This document shows, one piece after another, positions 52,109-62,090 of a stretch of 64,000 bases of DNA (position 1 is the stretch's first letter; every line of letters starts with the position of its first letter). The notes under the pieces were generated by a model. That model worked only from the letters and a program-made list of their open reading frames with translations. It made no database searches and was not told the DNA's origin. Source of the stretch: Trichoplusia ni (Eukaryota; Arthropoda; Insecta; Lepidoptera; Noctuidae); NCBI RefSeq assembly GCF_003590095.1, contig NC_039479.1, positions 8,866,001-8,930,000 of the forward strand, in the 5' to 3' direction. A program made the position numbers and the translations under genes.

Positions 52109-52461
52109 TTTACTGGCACAGGTACTTAGGTTGTCGCTTGGCTGCATCGCAGCGGTATTATTTAAATTAAACTATAATCTAATATAATAATTTAATTTAA
52201 TGAACATAATATAATCTAACACTATAATTTATTAATAATTAATTAAAGATTATAATTAATGTTTAACTAAGAATCAATACTATAATTAATTAATTAATCT
52301 CAATAATTGTTCTTATTGGTTATCCTTATAACTGATACTGTAATTATCAAAATATTTCATTAATTCTGTAAGTCTGTGTTGTAACACTCAACTGTGTAAT
52401 TGGTTATAATCTAATCAGTTCCAATTGTTTAACTACCACTCATTGGTTCTTGTTGTATAAA
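52109..52461 (+). other. AT-rich leader of the retrotransposon
   Basis: An untranslated stretch between primer site and gag, dominated by TAATTAAT-type words from about 52150 to 52340. No upstream frame of note. Packaging or dimerisation signals would be expected here but none is identifiable by eye. Confidence 0.6.
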
Positions 52462-53568
52462 ATGGGAACTCACCCAATCAATTTTATTCACCTAAGAAAA
52501 GCTGAGCTTGAATATGAGGTACTTATTAGGGGTGGAGAATCTGGCACTTGTATAGAACTTAGAAAACAAATAAATCAGCTATGTAAGAAATATTCTAGTG
52601 ATGACATTCAGGAGTCCGGTTTGGATACCCGGGAGGATTTAGATGCTGTAGAACTTACCTTGTCAGAATTTCAGTCAAGTATAGTAGGAATTAATACTGA
52701 GGCCGGAGTATCCAAGGCCATATCATATAAGAACCACATTAGGTACAGGTTATCACGTATTACACCAACTAATTCTGAACTTATTACACGAAGAAAGAAA
52801 CTAGAAGCTACATTCACCACTGCCACATCACAGCTCGCTGATCTTGAAACCAAATATAGGTCCCACAACAACACTCATACCGCTCAACATTCAGAGCCTA
52901 CCGGCTCCAACATAACTGTTACTTGCACCAACCACATTCCTAATAAGCCAAAATATGATGGTAGGACTTGTGTACGCTCTTTTATTCAGAATCTTGAGGA
53001 ATTTCAGATTAGTAAGAAAATCAAGGCAGATGACATGTTTAACTATGCCTATGAAATCTTTTCGGACAATGCCTTGCATTGGTACCGACATATTAGACCT
53101 AAGGTTAGCTCGTGGTTGGAACTTACACAACTACTAAAAGAGGCCTTCGACTCCGATGACTATGACTACAGATTGCTTACTGAAATAAGACAGCGTACTC
53201 AAGGAGACCTTGAGAACATAACAGTATATATTTCCATCATGAACGGTCTGTTTAATAGGTTGAACTCAAGGCCAACTGAATCTGAAATATTCGATATTAT
53301 CTCCCATAACTTAAAACCAATTTATGCGGAAGTTCTAGCAATCAGTAATGTGCAAACTCTGGAACAGCTAGAAGCGGTTTGCAAAAACTACGAAAAATAT
53401 AAATCACGAGCTGCCCATTATCAGGAACCCTCTAAATCTAACCTCTCCTCCTTGGCACCAGAGTTCGCATATATCAAGACCGGAACCAAGTCTTTTGGCA
53501 CGGCCTCTAATTCTAATTCTTATAACTACAGTAGATATAGCCGAGGGATCAGTATGCAGAAAACTTAG
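52462..53568 (+). CDS. gag: Gag-like structural protein, C-terminally truncated
   Basis: A 368-residue frame from the first ATG at 52462; TTG codons upstream are not needed. The N-terminal third contains an LRxxINQL-like helix. A charged helical stretch around residues 110-140 could be a coiled coil. A retrotransposon capsid (retrotrans_gag) domain spans about residues 164-312. It begins at KYDGRT and includes ALHWYRHI (Trp207-Tyr208), LLKEAFDSDDYD and the QRTQGDLENITVYI helix, the usual order in Ty3/Gypsy Gag. The protein should form virus-like particles around the element RNA. It lacks the CCHC zinc knuckle expected at the C-terminus. The last seven or so residues read the integrase region in the wrong frame, so the tail was lost with the internal deletion. 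Confidence 0.85.
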   Translation: MGTHPINFIHLRKAELEYEVLIRGGESGTCIELRKQINQLCKKYSSDDIQESGLDTREDLDAVELTLSEFQSSIVGINTEAGVSKAISYKNHIRYRLSRITPTNSELITRRKKLEATFTTATSQLADLETKYRSHNNTHTAQHSEPTGSNITVTCTNHIPNKPKYDGRTCVRSFIQNLEEFQISKKIKADDMFNYAYEIFSDNALHWYRHIRPKVSSWLELTQLLKEAFDSDDYDYRLLTEIRQRTQGDLENITVYISIMNGLFNRLNSRPTESEIFDIISHNLKPIYAEVLAISNVQTLEQLEAVCKNYEKYKSRAAHYQEPSKSNLSSLAPEFAYIKTGTKSFGTASNSNSYNYSRYSRGISMQKT

Positions 53569-53870
53569 GGGTTTTGTCTGGTGTCTTTGACCGAGTTCAG
53601 TCTGCATTGCTTCAGGCCTATTCAAGAAATGCTTGTAGTTACAACTTAAGGCGGAAGAAATTTGAATTTGATGTGGGTGATATAGTGTGGAAACGTACTT
53701 ACTACTTAAGCGATAAGGATAAATATTTTTCAAAAAAACTGGCTCCCAAATATGTCAAGTGTAAGGTTTCCGGTAAGCATTCACCTCTGGTATATGATTT
53801 GGTGGATATGCAGGATAAACCATTAGGTACTTGGCACATTAAGGACCTAAAAGGGAAGGACCCTCGGTAG
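53541..53870 (+). pseudogene. pol: Integrase C-terminal remnant of pol
   Basis: A 109-residue stretch in a different frame from gag, with no ATG of its own, overlapping the gag end. It shows an NLRRKKFEFDVGDIVWKR block, a LAPKY...CKVS segment where the GPY/F module normally sits, and a closing LGTWHIKDLK motif before a TAG stop. This is the usual ending of Ty3/Gypsy integrase. The zinc-binding HHCC domain, the DDE catalytic core and everything upstream in pol are absent. Its upstream edge, near 53540, marks the deletion junction. It can still be transcribed but is unlikely to be translated. Confidence 0.85.
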
Positions 53871-53934
53871 TCCCGCAGGCCTAGCTAGGCTAGTGTAGCT
53901 CACAATTGTGTTGCAACGATGCCAAGGGACTACC
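53866..53934 (+). other. Stem-loop 1 in the retrotransposon 3' region
   Basis: Arms GGTAGTCCC (53866-53874) and GGGACTACC (53926-53934) pair perfectly around a 51-nt loop. The integrase stop codon TAG lies within the left arm. The right arm ends in CTACC, as in the two stem-loops downstream, which suggests common descent. Confidence 0.55.
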
Positions 53935-54246
53935 ACCTTCACATGCCTTGAAGGCCGCCCTACGCCCATGGTTATGAGCGCATAGCCCTGTTTTCCAGAC
54001 CCAGTGAACCCACCTAATTTAACTAACCAACCCGCACTAGCTAGTTTTCCCTCTTTGTTCTCTATAGGTTGTATCGGGCGGACTGATGGTAGGCTTTGAG
54101 TGTCCTGATTGCTGGTGTCTCTGCAGAGCCTGATGTCTGGGTAGTTCTACAAGTACCACTCCTTAAGCAAATCGGTTGGTGGAGCAATGTCTACACCAAC
54201 ACTATACCTAATAAATGTACTGTGTCACTGTTATACTTTTGTTGGC

Positions 54247-54317
54247 GTCGCCATGGGGAATACTGTGGGCCTCAAGGGGTGTCTATTATTTATTGCAGAG
54301 TAGGTCCCTGTGGTGAC
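54247..54317 (+). other. Stem-loop 2 in the retrotransposon 3' region
   Basis: Left arm 54247-54259 pairs with 54305-54317 over 13 base pairs, three of them G-U, around a 45-nt loop that ends in TTGCAGAGTAGG. It lies in one unit of a diverged tandem repeat whose next unit is at about 54432-54515. Confidence 0.65.
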
Positions 54318-54435
54318 TACCATTAAACCTTGTGTTGTCCAAACGTTATTTCTTTTAAGAAATATTTCAAGTCGGTCCCTGGAATCAGGTGCCCGCACCG
54401 AATATTATTTATTTTATTTATTTATTCTAACTGGC

Positions 54436-54504
54436 GTTGTCCTTGCGAATGCTGTGGATCTTGAGGGATGATATTTTTTTTGCAGAGCAGGTCTCAAGGA
54501 CAAC
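54436..54504 (+). other. Stem-loop 3 in the retrotransposon 3' region
   Basis: Left arm GTTGTCCTTG (54436-54445) pairs perfectly with CAAGGACAAC (54495-54504) around a 49-nt loop that ends in TTGCAGAGCAGGT. Compared with stem-loop 2, at least three stem positions changed on both sides so that pairing is kept. Confidence 0.7.
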
Positions 54505-54858
54505 TACCCTTAAAACTTATATTTATCTAATTGTTACCATAATACTAATTATGTTTAACTACTATAATAAACCTTATTATTTAAAAATCAATTGGCTGAA
54601 AGCTGATGGTTGTTGCATGTATCTTAGTTATTGAAAATTAATTAAGGTATTTTTCGTGCCCTTGTATCTCTTCTACTGGAACCCTTCGGGTCACACTATG
54701 ACACGTCATACTTACACTTACACTGTGAATCAAACTGAGTAGCTTATTTAAGCATGATGTTGCCGTAGTTTAAATGGAGGGCAGCGGTCAGTCCCTATAT
54801 AGTTGGTGATCGAGCGGTGAGATTCTAGCGGATTTTGTTGAGCAAAATCCTTTTTTTG

Positions 54859-54870
54859 CGGGGGGGGTAC
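54859..54870 (+). promoter_or_regulatory. Polypurine tract
   Basis: A run of eight G (54860-54867) followed by TAC, directly before the right LTR. It would prime plus-strand DNA synthesis. The pyrimidine-rich TCCTTTTTTT just upstream sets it off. Confidence 0.65.
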
Positions 54871-55939
54871 TGTAACGTCGCGTCTATGGCCAACTTACTA
54901 ATTGTCCATGGACGCGGCGACAGTGGTCCACCCTAGTGCCTAAACGTCAAGATGTGAGAGGCTACGTCACATTCCCTCTCGATCGCCATAACTGGCGGCT
55001 GCTGCCACGACTCCTAAGGTGTAATTATACCCCAATCTTGGGTGAGTTTCTATGTATATTGCTAAACTAAGTGTGTGCCGTGTACGGGATAACCTACTTC
55101 ATATTAATTTTCACATATTTAATCCCATTCTGCTTGTTCTGTTTCGCTTGCCTTGGCCGACCACGCGGTCTTAGGTTATCCCATGCATGCGGGCTGCATT
55201 GCCCTTGTTCTCAATAGTGTTAAGTGAATACTCAGTGTGCCTTCAGCTGTTACTAGCCTCCTGCTACCCCTTTAAAGGCTAAAATGAGCTCTGGATAGTG
55301 TAAGCACTTTATTGCATCAGCCTTGAGCACGTGTCATTGCACCCATCTGCCTTGTAAACCGCTGCGATGTGTGAGCTTTCCCTTTCCCTGCCTCTGTGCT
55401 GCCCTGGGGACCACTAGGGGAGCATCCACATCGCATGCGGGCCAACATCTTCGGCACCGCTAACCTACGCACCTCTATGCACGCTTCCAGGGGTCACCCT
55501 ACGGGTTACCGCCGTCCCACTACCTTCTGCGGGTCCCGCTCTCCAGCCGGCGGCTAAGCACCTACTGGTGGCCGCGGCCGTTGTCACGCCAGCGACCCCA
55601 GCTTCTGGGCAGCTACAGCCAGCTCCCGGGCCGCTCATCCAGCTTCCGTGCCGCTCAGCCAGCCTCTGCCCGCTCACCGGGCCGCTCAGCCATCTTCAGC
55701 CAGCTTCCGTGCAGCTTCAGCCAGCTTCAGCCAGCTCACCGGGCACCCTACGTGGACCCCCCAGGGACGGTACCCCCTCACTCTTATAAAAGCGAGGACT
55801 TAATTACCTGTGCCACAAACCCGCGACCTAGCCGGACCTAGTACCATTAAAAACCTTTTTGGAGATCTACCTCTGGTTTTCTTTCTCCCTAATTGGTTAA
55901 CGGTCCGCACAGCCTACCTGTGCGGCCCTCACCGTTACA
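54871..55939 (+). repeat. 3' LTR (1069 bp)
   Basis: Identical to the 5' LTR except for T at 55935 against C at 52091. It ends GTTACA, the exact inverse of its TGTAAC start, so this copy shows the intact terminal repeats. It contains the minisatellite (55595-55744), TATA box (55785-55792) and ATTAAA (55846-55851). Confidence 0.95.
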
Positions 55940-55943
55940 GTGT
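55940..55943 (+). repeat. Target site duplication GTGT, right copy
   Basis: Matches GTGT at 51023-51026. Removing the element and one copy gives a continuous host sequence reading ACTTTAC-GTGT-CGACTG. Confidence 0.85.
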
Positions 55944-58900
55944 CGACTGTACGGAATCGAAGATTTTATTTATGTGCTCCGTCTTCTTACATCTACATTT
56001 GTGACGTGATTGTACTTGAACTGTGAAAGTTCTGTGTTGTTAGTACACTTGTGTCATGTTATAAATTAGACTTATAAATAAAGTATGGATGGTTTTAAAT
56101 ACTTTACAATACTTAAGTAACAAAGCCGGCAGTTTCTCGAGCGCTTGATTGGGCGTTTGTTTCCATTAAATTGTTTGAATTTTAGCTGCTGCGATTCGAT
56201 GACGTCACATCAGCCCGCATGCGTCGACTGTGTCGCTACACATTGTTATTTTTGTTCTAGTGGCGTGCCTCGTTTGTCGCAACATGAGTTAAAATATGAG
56301 TAACACGTAACACACCAGCAGCAGAAATCTCTTATCTCTGGGCGTTCAACAAAAATCCAATTTAGATTTGCAACACACGCTTATGGAATGGGTACCGTCA
56401 CGCGTCGCTTTTGAATCAGCGCGGCAGCGCAGCGGTACGAGGCCGATCTGGGCGGCCGACGGGTTAATTGAAGATGTAACGGGCCCCGCGCTATGAATAA
56501 TTCACAGGAGCACCGAACGCTGGCGAATAGCCAGGCCGCGTTTAAGGGTTGAGAGCGATCGTAGTGTAGCGGAATGTGAGCAGGTAATGTGGAGCATGGC
56601 CGCCGGTTTTATAACCCCTAATACATGCGCGATCAATTCATACAGTTCGAGTCACACCGTTATAAATCAAACATGAAAAATACATTTACAAATAACAGCG
56701 AAAAAGAGCTTACGATAATAAAATGAGCAAATGTATTCAGTACACAGTTTGTATAAACATGCATTTTCCATATCGCATTCGCAATATAAAAATTGTTTTT
56801 CTAAACAGACAATTGCGAGCGTACAGCGGAGCAGCTATTTTCCTGGCAAACATTACGTCTTTTTGTTCCGCCCTCGCTTCGTAATAAGATCTGTAACATT
56901 CACACCGCATGTTTCAGTGCGCTACCTGAGCGACGTGCGTAACAACCAGATTATGTTAGCGCTGCACTCTGCGGGCTCCGCTCACAACTACTGCTTAATG
57001 CAAGCTGGCAAGATTATTGTAAAACATTCTCTACAATAATTTGATGCATGCATTACTATGCCGATTTTAAGTTCTTGCTACGTAAAAATAGATTTCTGTG
57101 AATAGGTACTAATAACTGGAAATTAAACAAAGTTCGGTACGGTTCGCCGTAAATATAGCACACACAGCAATGACACTTCTAAATTAACTCTGTTTAATTC
57201 CGTTAAGTTTTCTTAGCTTCTATTCCAATTCCAAAGTTTAAAGTAGCTTCACTTTAAATGAACTATTAGCGCTGGTAATAGTTTCACCTATCAGGATAAC
57301 TGTTGATCAAAATCATGTGGAGTGTCAGCCTGCACATGAAAGTGGCTTCTAAATCTTTGGGTTTGCGTCTTAATTTGTAAGTTTTGTGTATGTTAGTTGC
57401 CTCTTCGTTGATGAGCTCACTTAACACTTTGGAACAATGAGTGTTGTTTGGAGGTCGGTTACACGGTGACGTCGACGATGCTTAACCGTCGGATCAAACA
57501 CTGATTGAGACGTCGCGATAATCCATACAAAAGCGACGCTGCCATAAATTAAGAGCTCTCTGTTCAAACGATGAGTCATTATTTAAGGAAAATATCCAGC
57601 GGGGGTGAAGACGGCGGGGTGGCGGGGGGCGGGGCGGAGAGGCTACTGAATAAAATATTTATAGACTCGCTGTGTGTTTGAACAACTTACTAAGTACGAA
57701 GCTTACGTGAAGCTTACATTTAATTGAAGCTCACTTATGATTCAGAGTTATAAATATATCTACTGATTTTGTTTATTAATGAGCAACCTGTTACAAAGTT
57801 AGAAAACGCTGTGTAAGGAAATGAAATATGCTACTAAAAAAATTGTGAAAGGTGCTAGAAAATAAGATAAAAGCACAGTACAGAAATAATCATTTCTTAT
57901 AATAGTGTATTTACTCCGACAAGCTATTTTGTACACATTAATTCACTTTACGTAAGGATCAGGAAAATATTTTAATGGGATATTTAATATTGCACAGATA
58001 TTTCCGCCTTGTTCAGAGAAAATTCCGTAACAACACTTGTGAGGAAATATTTTCATATAACGTTATATTGTTTTAAATATCCGGAGTTCATAGTTATTAT
58101 AGTCTCATACATTCTTGTTAGCAAGATGCAAGTGGCACTTGAAAATGTATTCTCTTGTTTTTAAAAGAGAGAAATTTACCTCATTCTTAATACTATAGGT
58201 ATTTACAGGTGATAGTTTACCGATGACGTCATCCCCCGAGAGTCATCACACAGTAAGCCTCCTACAGTCAACACTCCAATACCTGGAACTGCAAATATTG
58301 GTTTAACGGGAAATAATTACCCGCACGTTACACCTAGAACTCAGCTCATATTTGGTCAGACTACACAAACTAGTAATATCATAGATTGTGATTTCAATGG
58401 AACACGAGTAAACTGACATCACTCTGTTATTATTGATACACATTGTATACTGCTAGTCCATCTGTTTGCAAAAAGAGGAGAATTTGTCAGCAGTAGTGAC
58501 GTCACTCCCTCCGTTTACGTAAGCCTCAAGTTTTGTTTGCGGAAGAGTGCAGCGTCTTACCTCGCCGAAACCCACATAATCTTGTGTTGTTGCATAATTA
58601 GTGGAGCTGTTGTCTCGTGTTCCGCACAGCGCCGGCGCGCGGCGCTGGCGACTAACAACTCTACTTGTTCCGAACTTCAGTAATTGGATTAATAGCTCCT
58701 GTTATAGATTTGGTCCGGTAATGAGCCGTTAAGACGCTCTCTACGGCTAAGTTTCTTCAGCGTGTGTATAATTTGCGCTGGAAAGTTGGCGCTGTGCACT
58801 TACGTCTCAAATGCTGAAAGTCAAAGTTTAATATTTGATTGATACCAACTGTTGCTTTTGCTTGCACACTGTCGGATATTTAGCCGTCTCGAGCTCTGGT

Positions 58901-58972
58901 ATTCTGCATGTTTGATATCGCATTTTTGCCATTTGATGACTTATTTGCAGGCACAATTTAATGTTTCCTGTA
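55944..58972. other. Unassigned noncoding sequence with CRE palindromes
   Basis: No gene recognised. A GC-rich patch lies at about 56400-56530 and G-rich runs at 57600-57640 could form a quadruplex. TGACGTCA palindromes lie at 56200-56207, 58224-58231 and 58497-58504, with a one-mismatch site at about 57469. The 102-codon frame at 56731-57039 has no known domain. Confidence 0.5.
58224..58504. promoter_or_regulatory. Paired CRE/ATF palindromes
   Basis: Two perfect TGACGTCA sites at 58224-58231 and 58497-58504, 273 bp apart, the closest pair in the window. Such sites bind CREB/ATF-type bZIP dimers. Their use here is not shown by the sequence. Confidence 0.35.
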
Positions 58973-60680
58973 AGGTAAAGGCTCCTAATACGGCGGTAGT
59001 CAAAATCGCTTCCTATTACGGTGGTATTTCTATTTTCGCGTTTTATTCCCGTTTTATCCAGTGTAGGTAGACGAAAACCGAAACTATTTATTCTAAATCT
59101 TTTACTTTATGACTTAACTGACATTTGCAATTATAGCACATAGACAACACAACAAAATCAATCAGTCTTTGTAACGTAATCGACGTGAGAGGTGTTTCCA
59201 TACAAACGCGGAACAACAAAAGTAAATACACAAATATTTAGAAACTAAGTTTTTCGTATTAAGATGCCGTTCGAGTTTGTTCTTTTGTTATTTATAGCAT
59301 TTTCTTATTATTACACTCATTATTTAAATAGCTTATTTTATATTTGTAAGTCATTTTTTACCAAAAAATTTAAAAATAAAATACCGCCGTAATACGATAC
59401 ATATTTTGAAAATTAATCCTAATACGGTGGTATGACTCCGAAATAGGAAAAGTACTGGTCATGTTTAATTGTTTATAACTTTCAATTGATTAACTTATTC
59501 AATTAGTTTCAAGTTTAGTTGAAATAATTATTAATCACATAACTTAGAAACCATATTCTGTGGTATGTGTTCTTAATTGGAAATCTAGTTAAATATGAAA
59601 ACTGTCGAGCAAAAAATGTTAGTTTCTTAGAAGAGGCAAAAATGGGAAGGTGTATTTTGATTTATCACAAAACATTTATTTTGTATAAATTATGACTTGA
59701 GTTTTACAAATCTGAGCCAAAAAACTGTTAATGTTTGATTAGGCATTTTTACTCTTTTGTTTATCGAAATATTTATGGGTCAGAAATAGGATAATCGAAA
59801 ACATGAGTAGTTTTCCTATTACGGCGGTAATTATTTCCAGGTAACTCCGTGTAGGGTTCTAAGATCTCCTATTACGGTTCTATTCATTTATCTATAAATT
59901 TAATAAATCTGTAGAAGGGTCAATTCTGTACACTGAAAATATTGAAAAAATAAACAGCAGCGAGTGACCAAACTCAAATATGTGATTAAAATTTATTTTG
60001 TCTGTCTGTATGTTCAAGCATCACGAGAAAAATAACTGTTCGATTTCGATGAAACTTGGTATAATTATACCTTATTTTTCAGTTTTATCCATAGACGTTG
60101 TTCTGTAGAATACTATTGATTCTCAACAATTTTCCATTTGAATTTAAGGGAATACAGTTTCCTGTATTCCCTTAAAGTTACGTCTCTTTATGTTACGCCA
60201 TGACAATAAGCCGTTAGGCTTAACCGTATTTGGGTCCCATACATATTAGATGTCATTGTCAGAGTTACTCAAAATGGAAAAAAAACATTCACCATTAATT
60301 TGATTACGCAATTTAATAAAATCAATTTTCAATAAAGGAAAAACTTTTACTAACACATTAATATTATTAAATAAATATTATTTGTACGGAACTTTAATGA
60401 ATATAAGTTCTGACCCTCCGTATTAGGAGCCGTCTACCGCAGTAATAGGATCAGAGCAAAATTTTACCTCCGTATTAGGGAAAATCGACCAGACTATTTA
60501 AATATTTTTTTAAAATAAGAAATATCATCGACAGAATCATAGTCTCAACCGCAATACAAAATATAAATTCCCCTTTTAACGATATTTTTTTTTTCCACCT
60601 TTAGAAATACCTACAAATGCTTATTTTTGTTTCTTACTTTCAAATGTTGCGAAATACCTCCGTAATAGGTGCTTTTACCT
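58973..60680. mobile_element. Non-autonomous DNA transposon with inverted arrays of a 15-bp motif
   Basis: The ends are inverted repeats. AGGTAAAGGCTCCTAATACG at 58973 matches the reverse complement of the right end (through TTTACCT at 60674-60680) over about 27 bp with four differences. TA flanks both ends (58971-58972, 60681-60682). A motif CCTAATACGGCGGTA or close variants occurs five times forward (58984, 59012, 59418, 59815, 59868) and five times reversed (59382, 60413, 60435, 60465, 60655). Forward copies dominate the left and reversed copies the right. These may be transposase binding sites. No transposase frame is present. The middle (about 59990-60250) contains a different dispersed repeat and a hairpin, possibly a nested insertion. 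Confidence 0.75.
60143..60176. repeat. Perfect 15-bp hairpin inside the DNA element
   Basis: Arms 60143-60157 (TTTAAGGGAATACAG) and 60162-60176 are exact reverse complements around the loop TTTC. The arms do not contain the 15-bp CCTAATACGG-type motif of the host element, so the hairpin probably belongs to a nested repeat. Confidence 0.85.
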
Positions 60681-60682
60681 TA

Positions 60683-61811
60683 ATAACAAAACAACAACAC
60701 CATTTGTTAACCTTCTCTACATAAATCATACATTACTTACTTACTCAAAAAAGGGATCATAAATCTATGGCTATACGATTATTACTATTATATGTATATC
60801 AATAAACTATCTAGCGATTTTCATTTCGTTATTTGCTACGATGACTCTAGCTGACACACTTACAAACCATTCTGTTATTATGTTTCATATGTCGATGACG
60901 CATGTTAGTGACATCACTGATCTGTGTTGTCAGTCAGGGAGTGTAATGAAGTGCGACAACATCCGGGTGGAGGTCACAGTTCCGCACTAGTCCACGCGGT
61001 GTCGCCGCTCCAGTGCCATCATACCCGTGAATTAGTCGTCCGGGTCAATCGGCGACCCCGCGCGACGCCCCGAACACGCATTAATATTAATTTGCGCTAT
61101 AACCGGCCCGCACTACTGTTAACATGCCGGATGTAGGGAGCGGGGAGAGGAAGGTCACGGGAAGGTCTTGCTGAGGAGATTATGCTATGCTCGCGCCTAT
61201 TTACAGTTAATATTGTAACTGACTGTAAATAGTGTACACCTGATGGGATTGTCGATTGTCATTGCCGACAAAGCACAGAGTATCTGCGTCATCAAGTTTA
61301 TTAAGGACGAAATTATCGTAGAGTCGTTCGTCCGTTGTATCGGTCTGTAGGGAATCTGATGTTAGGCCGGGAAGTGGGCCAGCCGGGAGCCGGCAGCGAG
61401 GCTAATGTCATGTGTATTGAACGCTTTCGGAGGATTTATATCTCTCGTTGCTCGTGCTGTTTAGCTTATGTGTACGTTTGTACCCGTCACCTGCACGCTA
61501 GCACGGGCTCCGAGTAGCACCGCCGAGACATGTTTATGTTGACTGTAACTACGCCGGGACTAGTTTACTGAAGCTCCTAGTTTACAACAAATGAGAAACC
61601 TGAACTGAAATGTAACACTAGGTGTGTTTGTTCAGTCAATGCCTGTCCCGTATTAGGCGCTTGTTTGTTTAGTAACATCAACGTGAACAGATTTAGAGAT
61701 ACTGCGGAGGTACATACGGACAGTTTAAGGTAGACTGATGTTTATAGGGTCACTTTTGTACGGTCATGCGAAAAGTGTTTAAGGCTCTATTAAATGTTAG
61801 TGAAAATAAAG
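60683..61811. other. Unassigned noncoding sequence with GC islet
   Basis: No gene recognised. A CpG-rich islet lies at about 60955-61080. A hairpin with 11-bp arms (CTATTTACAGT/ACTGTAAATAG) lies at 61197-61232. The frames at 60924-61136 and 61335-61517 are short and open mainly because of GC content. Confidence 0.5.
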
Positions 61812-62090
61812 GATTTACTTTACATACGTCCCACAGCTGAGCAAAGTCCTCTTTCCGTAAATGTAAGGGCAGAAGCCTCCATCCTATTTTACTGAAAGCT
61901 GGTGATTTCAGATTCTATTACTTGGAATCCAGTTTGGTCACAAAGTTTTGCCTTCATGTTTTGTCAGTATGTCTTAGAATATTAGCCAAAACTTTGAAAA
62001 GTCATATTGGTACTTTGCCTCCCTCGGGATTGAACCTGGACATCGTGGAAGCAATCCATGCACAAAACTGTAAGACCACCACGACTTAAA
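61812..62090 (-). mobile_element. tRNA-derived SINE / LINE-tail repeat
   Basis: On the minus strand a tRNA-like head carries GGTTCAATCCC, a box B, at 62026-62036. The other end reads, on the + strand, TTACATACGTCCCACAGCTG then AGCAAAG, wording shared with many copies of a widespread moth repeat. No clear target duplication was found and the box A region is degenerate, so the copy is moderately old. The outer limits are within about 10 bp. Confidence 0.65.

Larger units (their letters stand above)
51027..55939 (+). mobile_element. Internally deleted Ty3/Gypsy-like LTR retrotransposon
   Basis: A 4913-bp element with two 1069-bp LTRs that differ at one position by eye (C at 52091, T at 55935). 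It has GTGT target duplications, a primer binding site, a gag frame, the C-terminal part of integrase, three stem-loops in the 3' region and a polypurine tract. Protease, reverse transcriptase, RNase H and the catalytic integrase domains are missing. The gag to integrase junction lies near 53540. It is therefore a non-autonomous derivative that moved recently with enzymes supplied by a full-length relative. No envelope-like frame is present. Confidence 0.93.
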
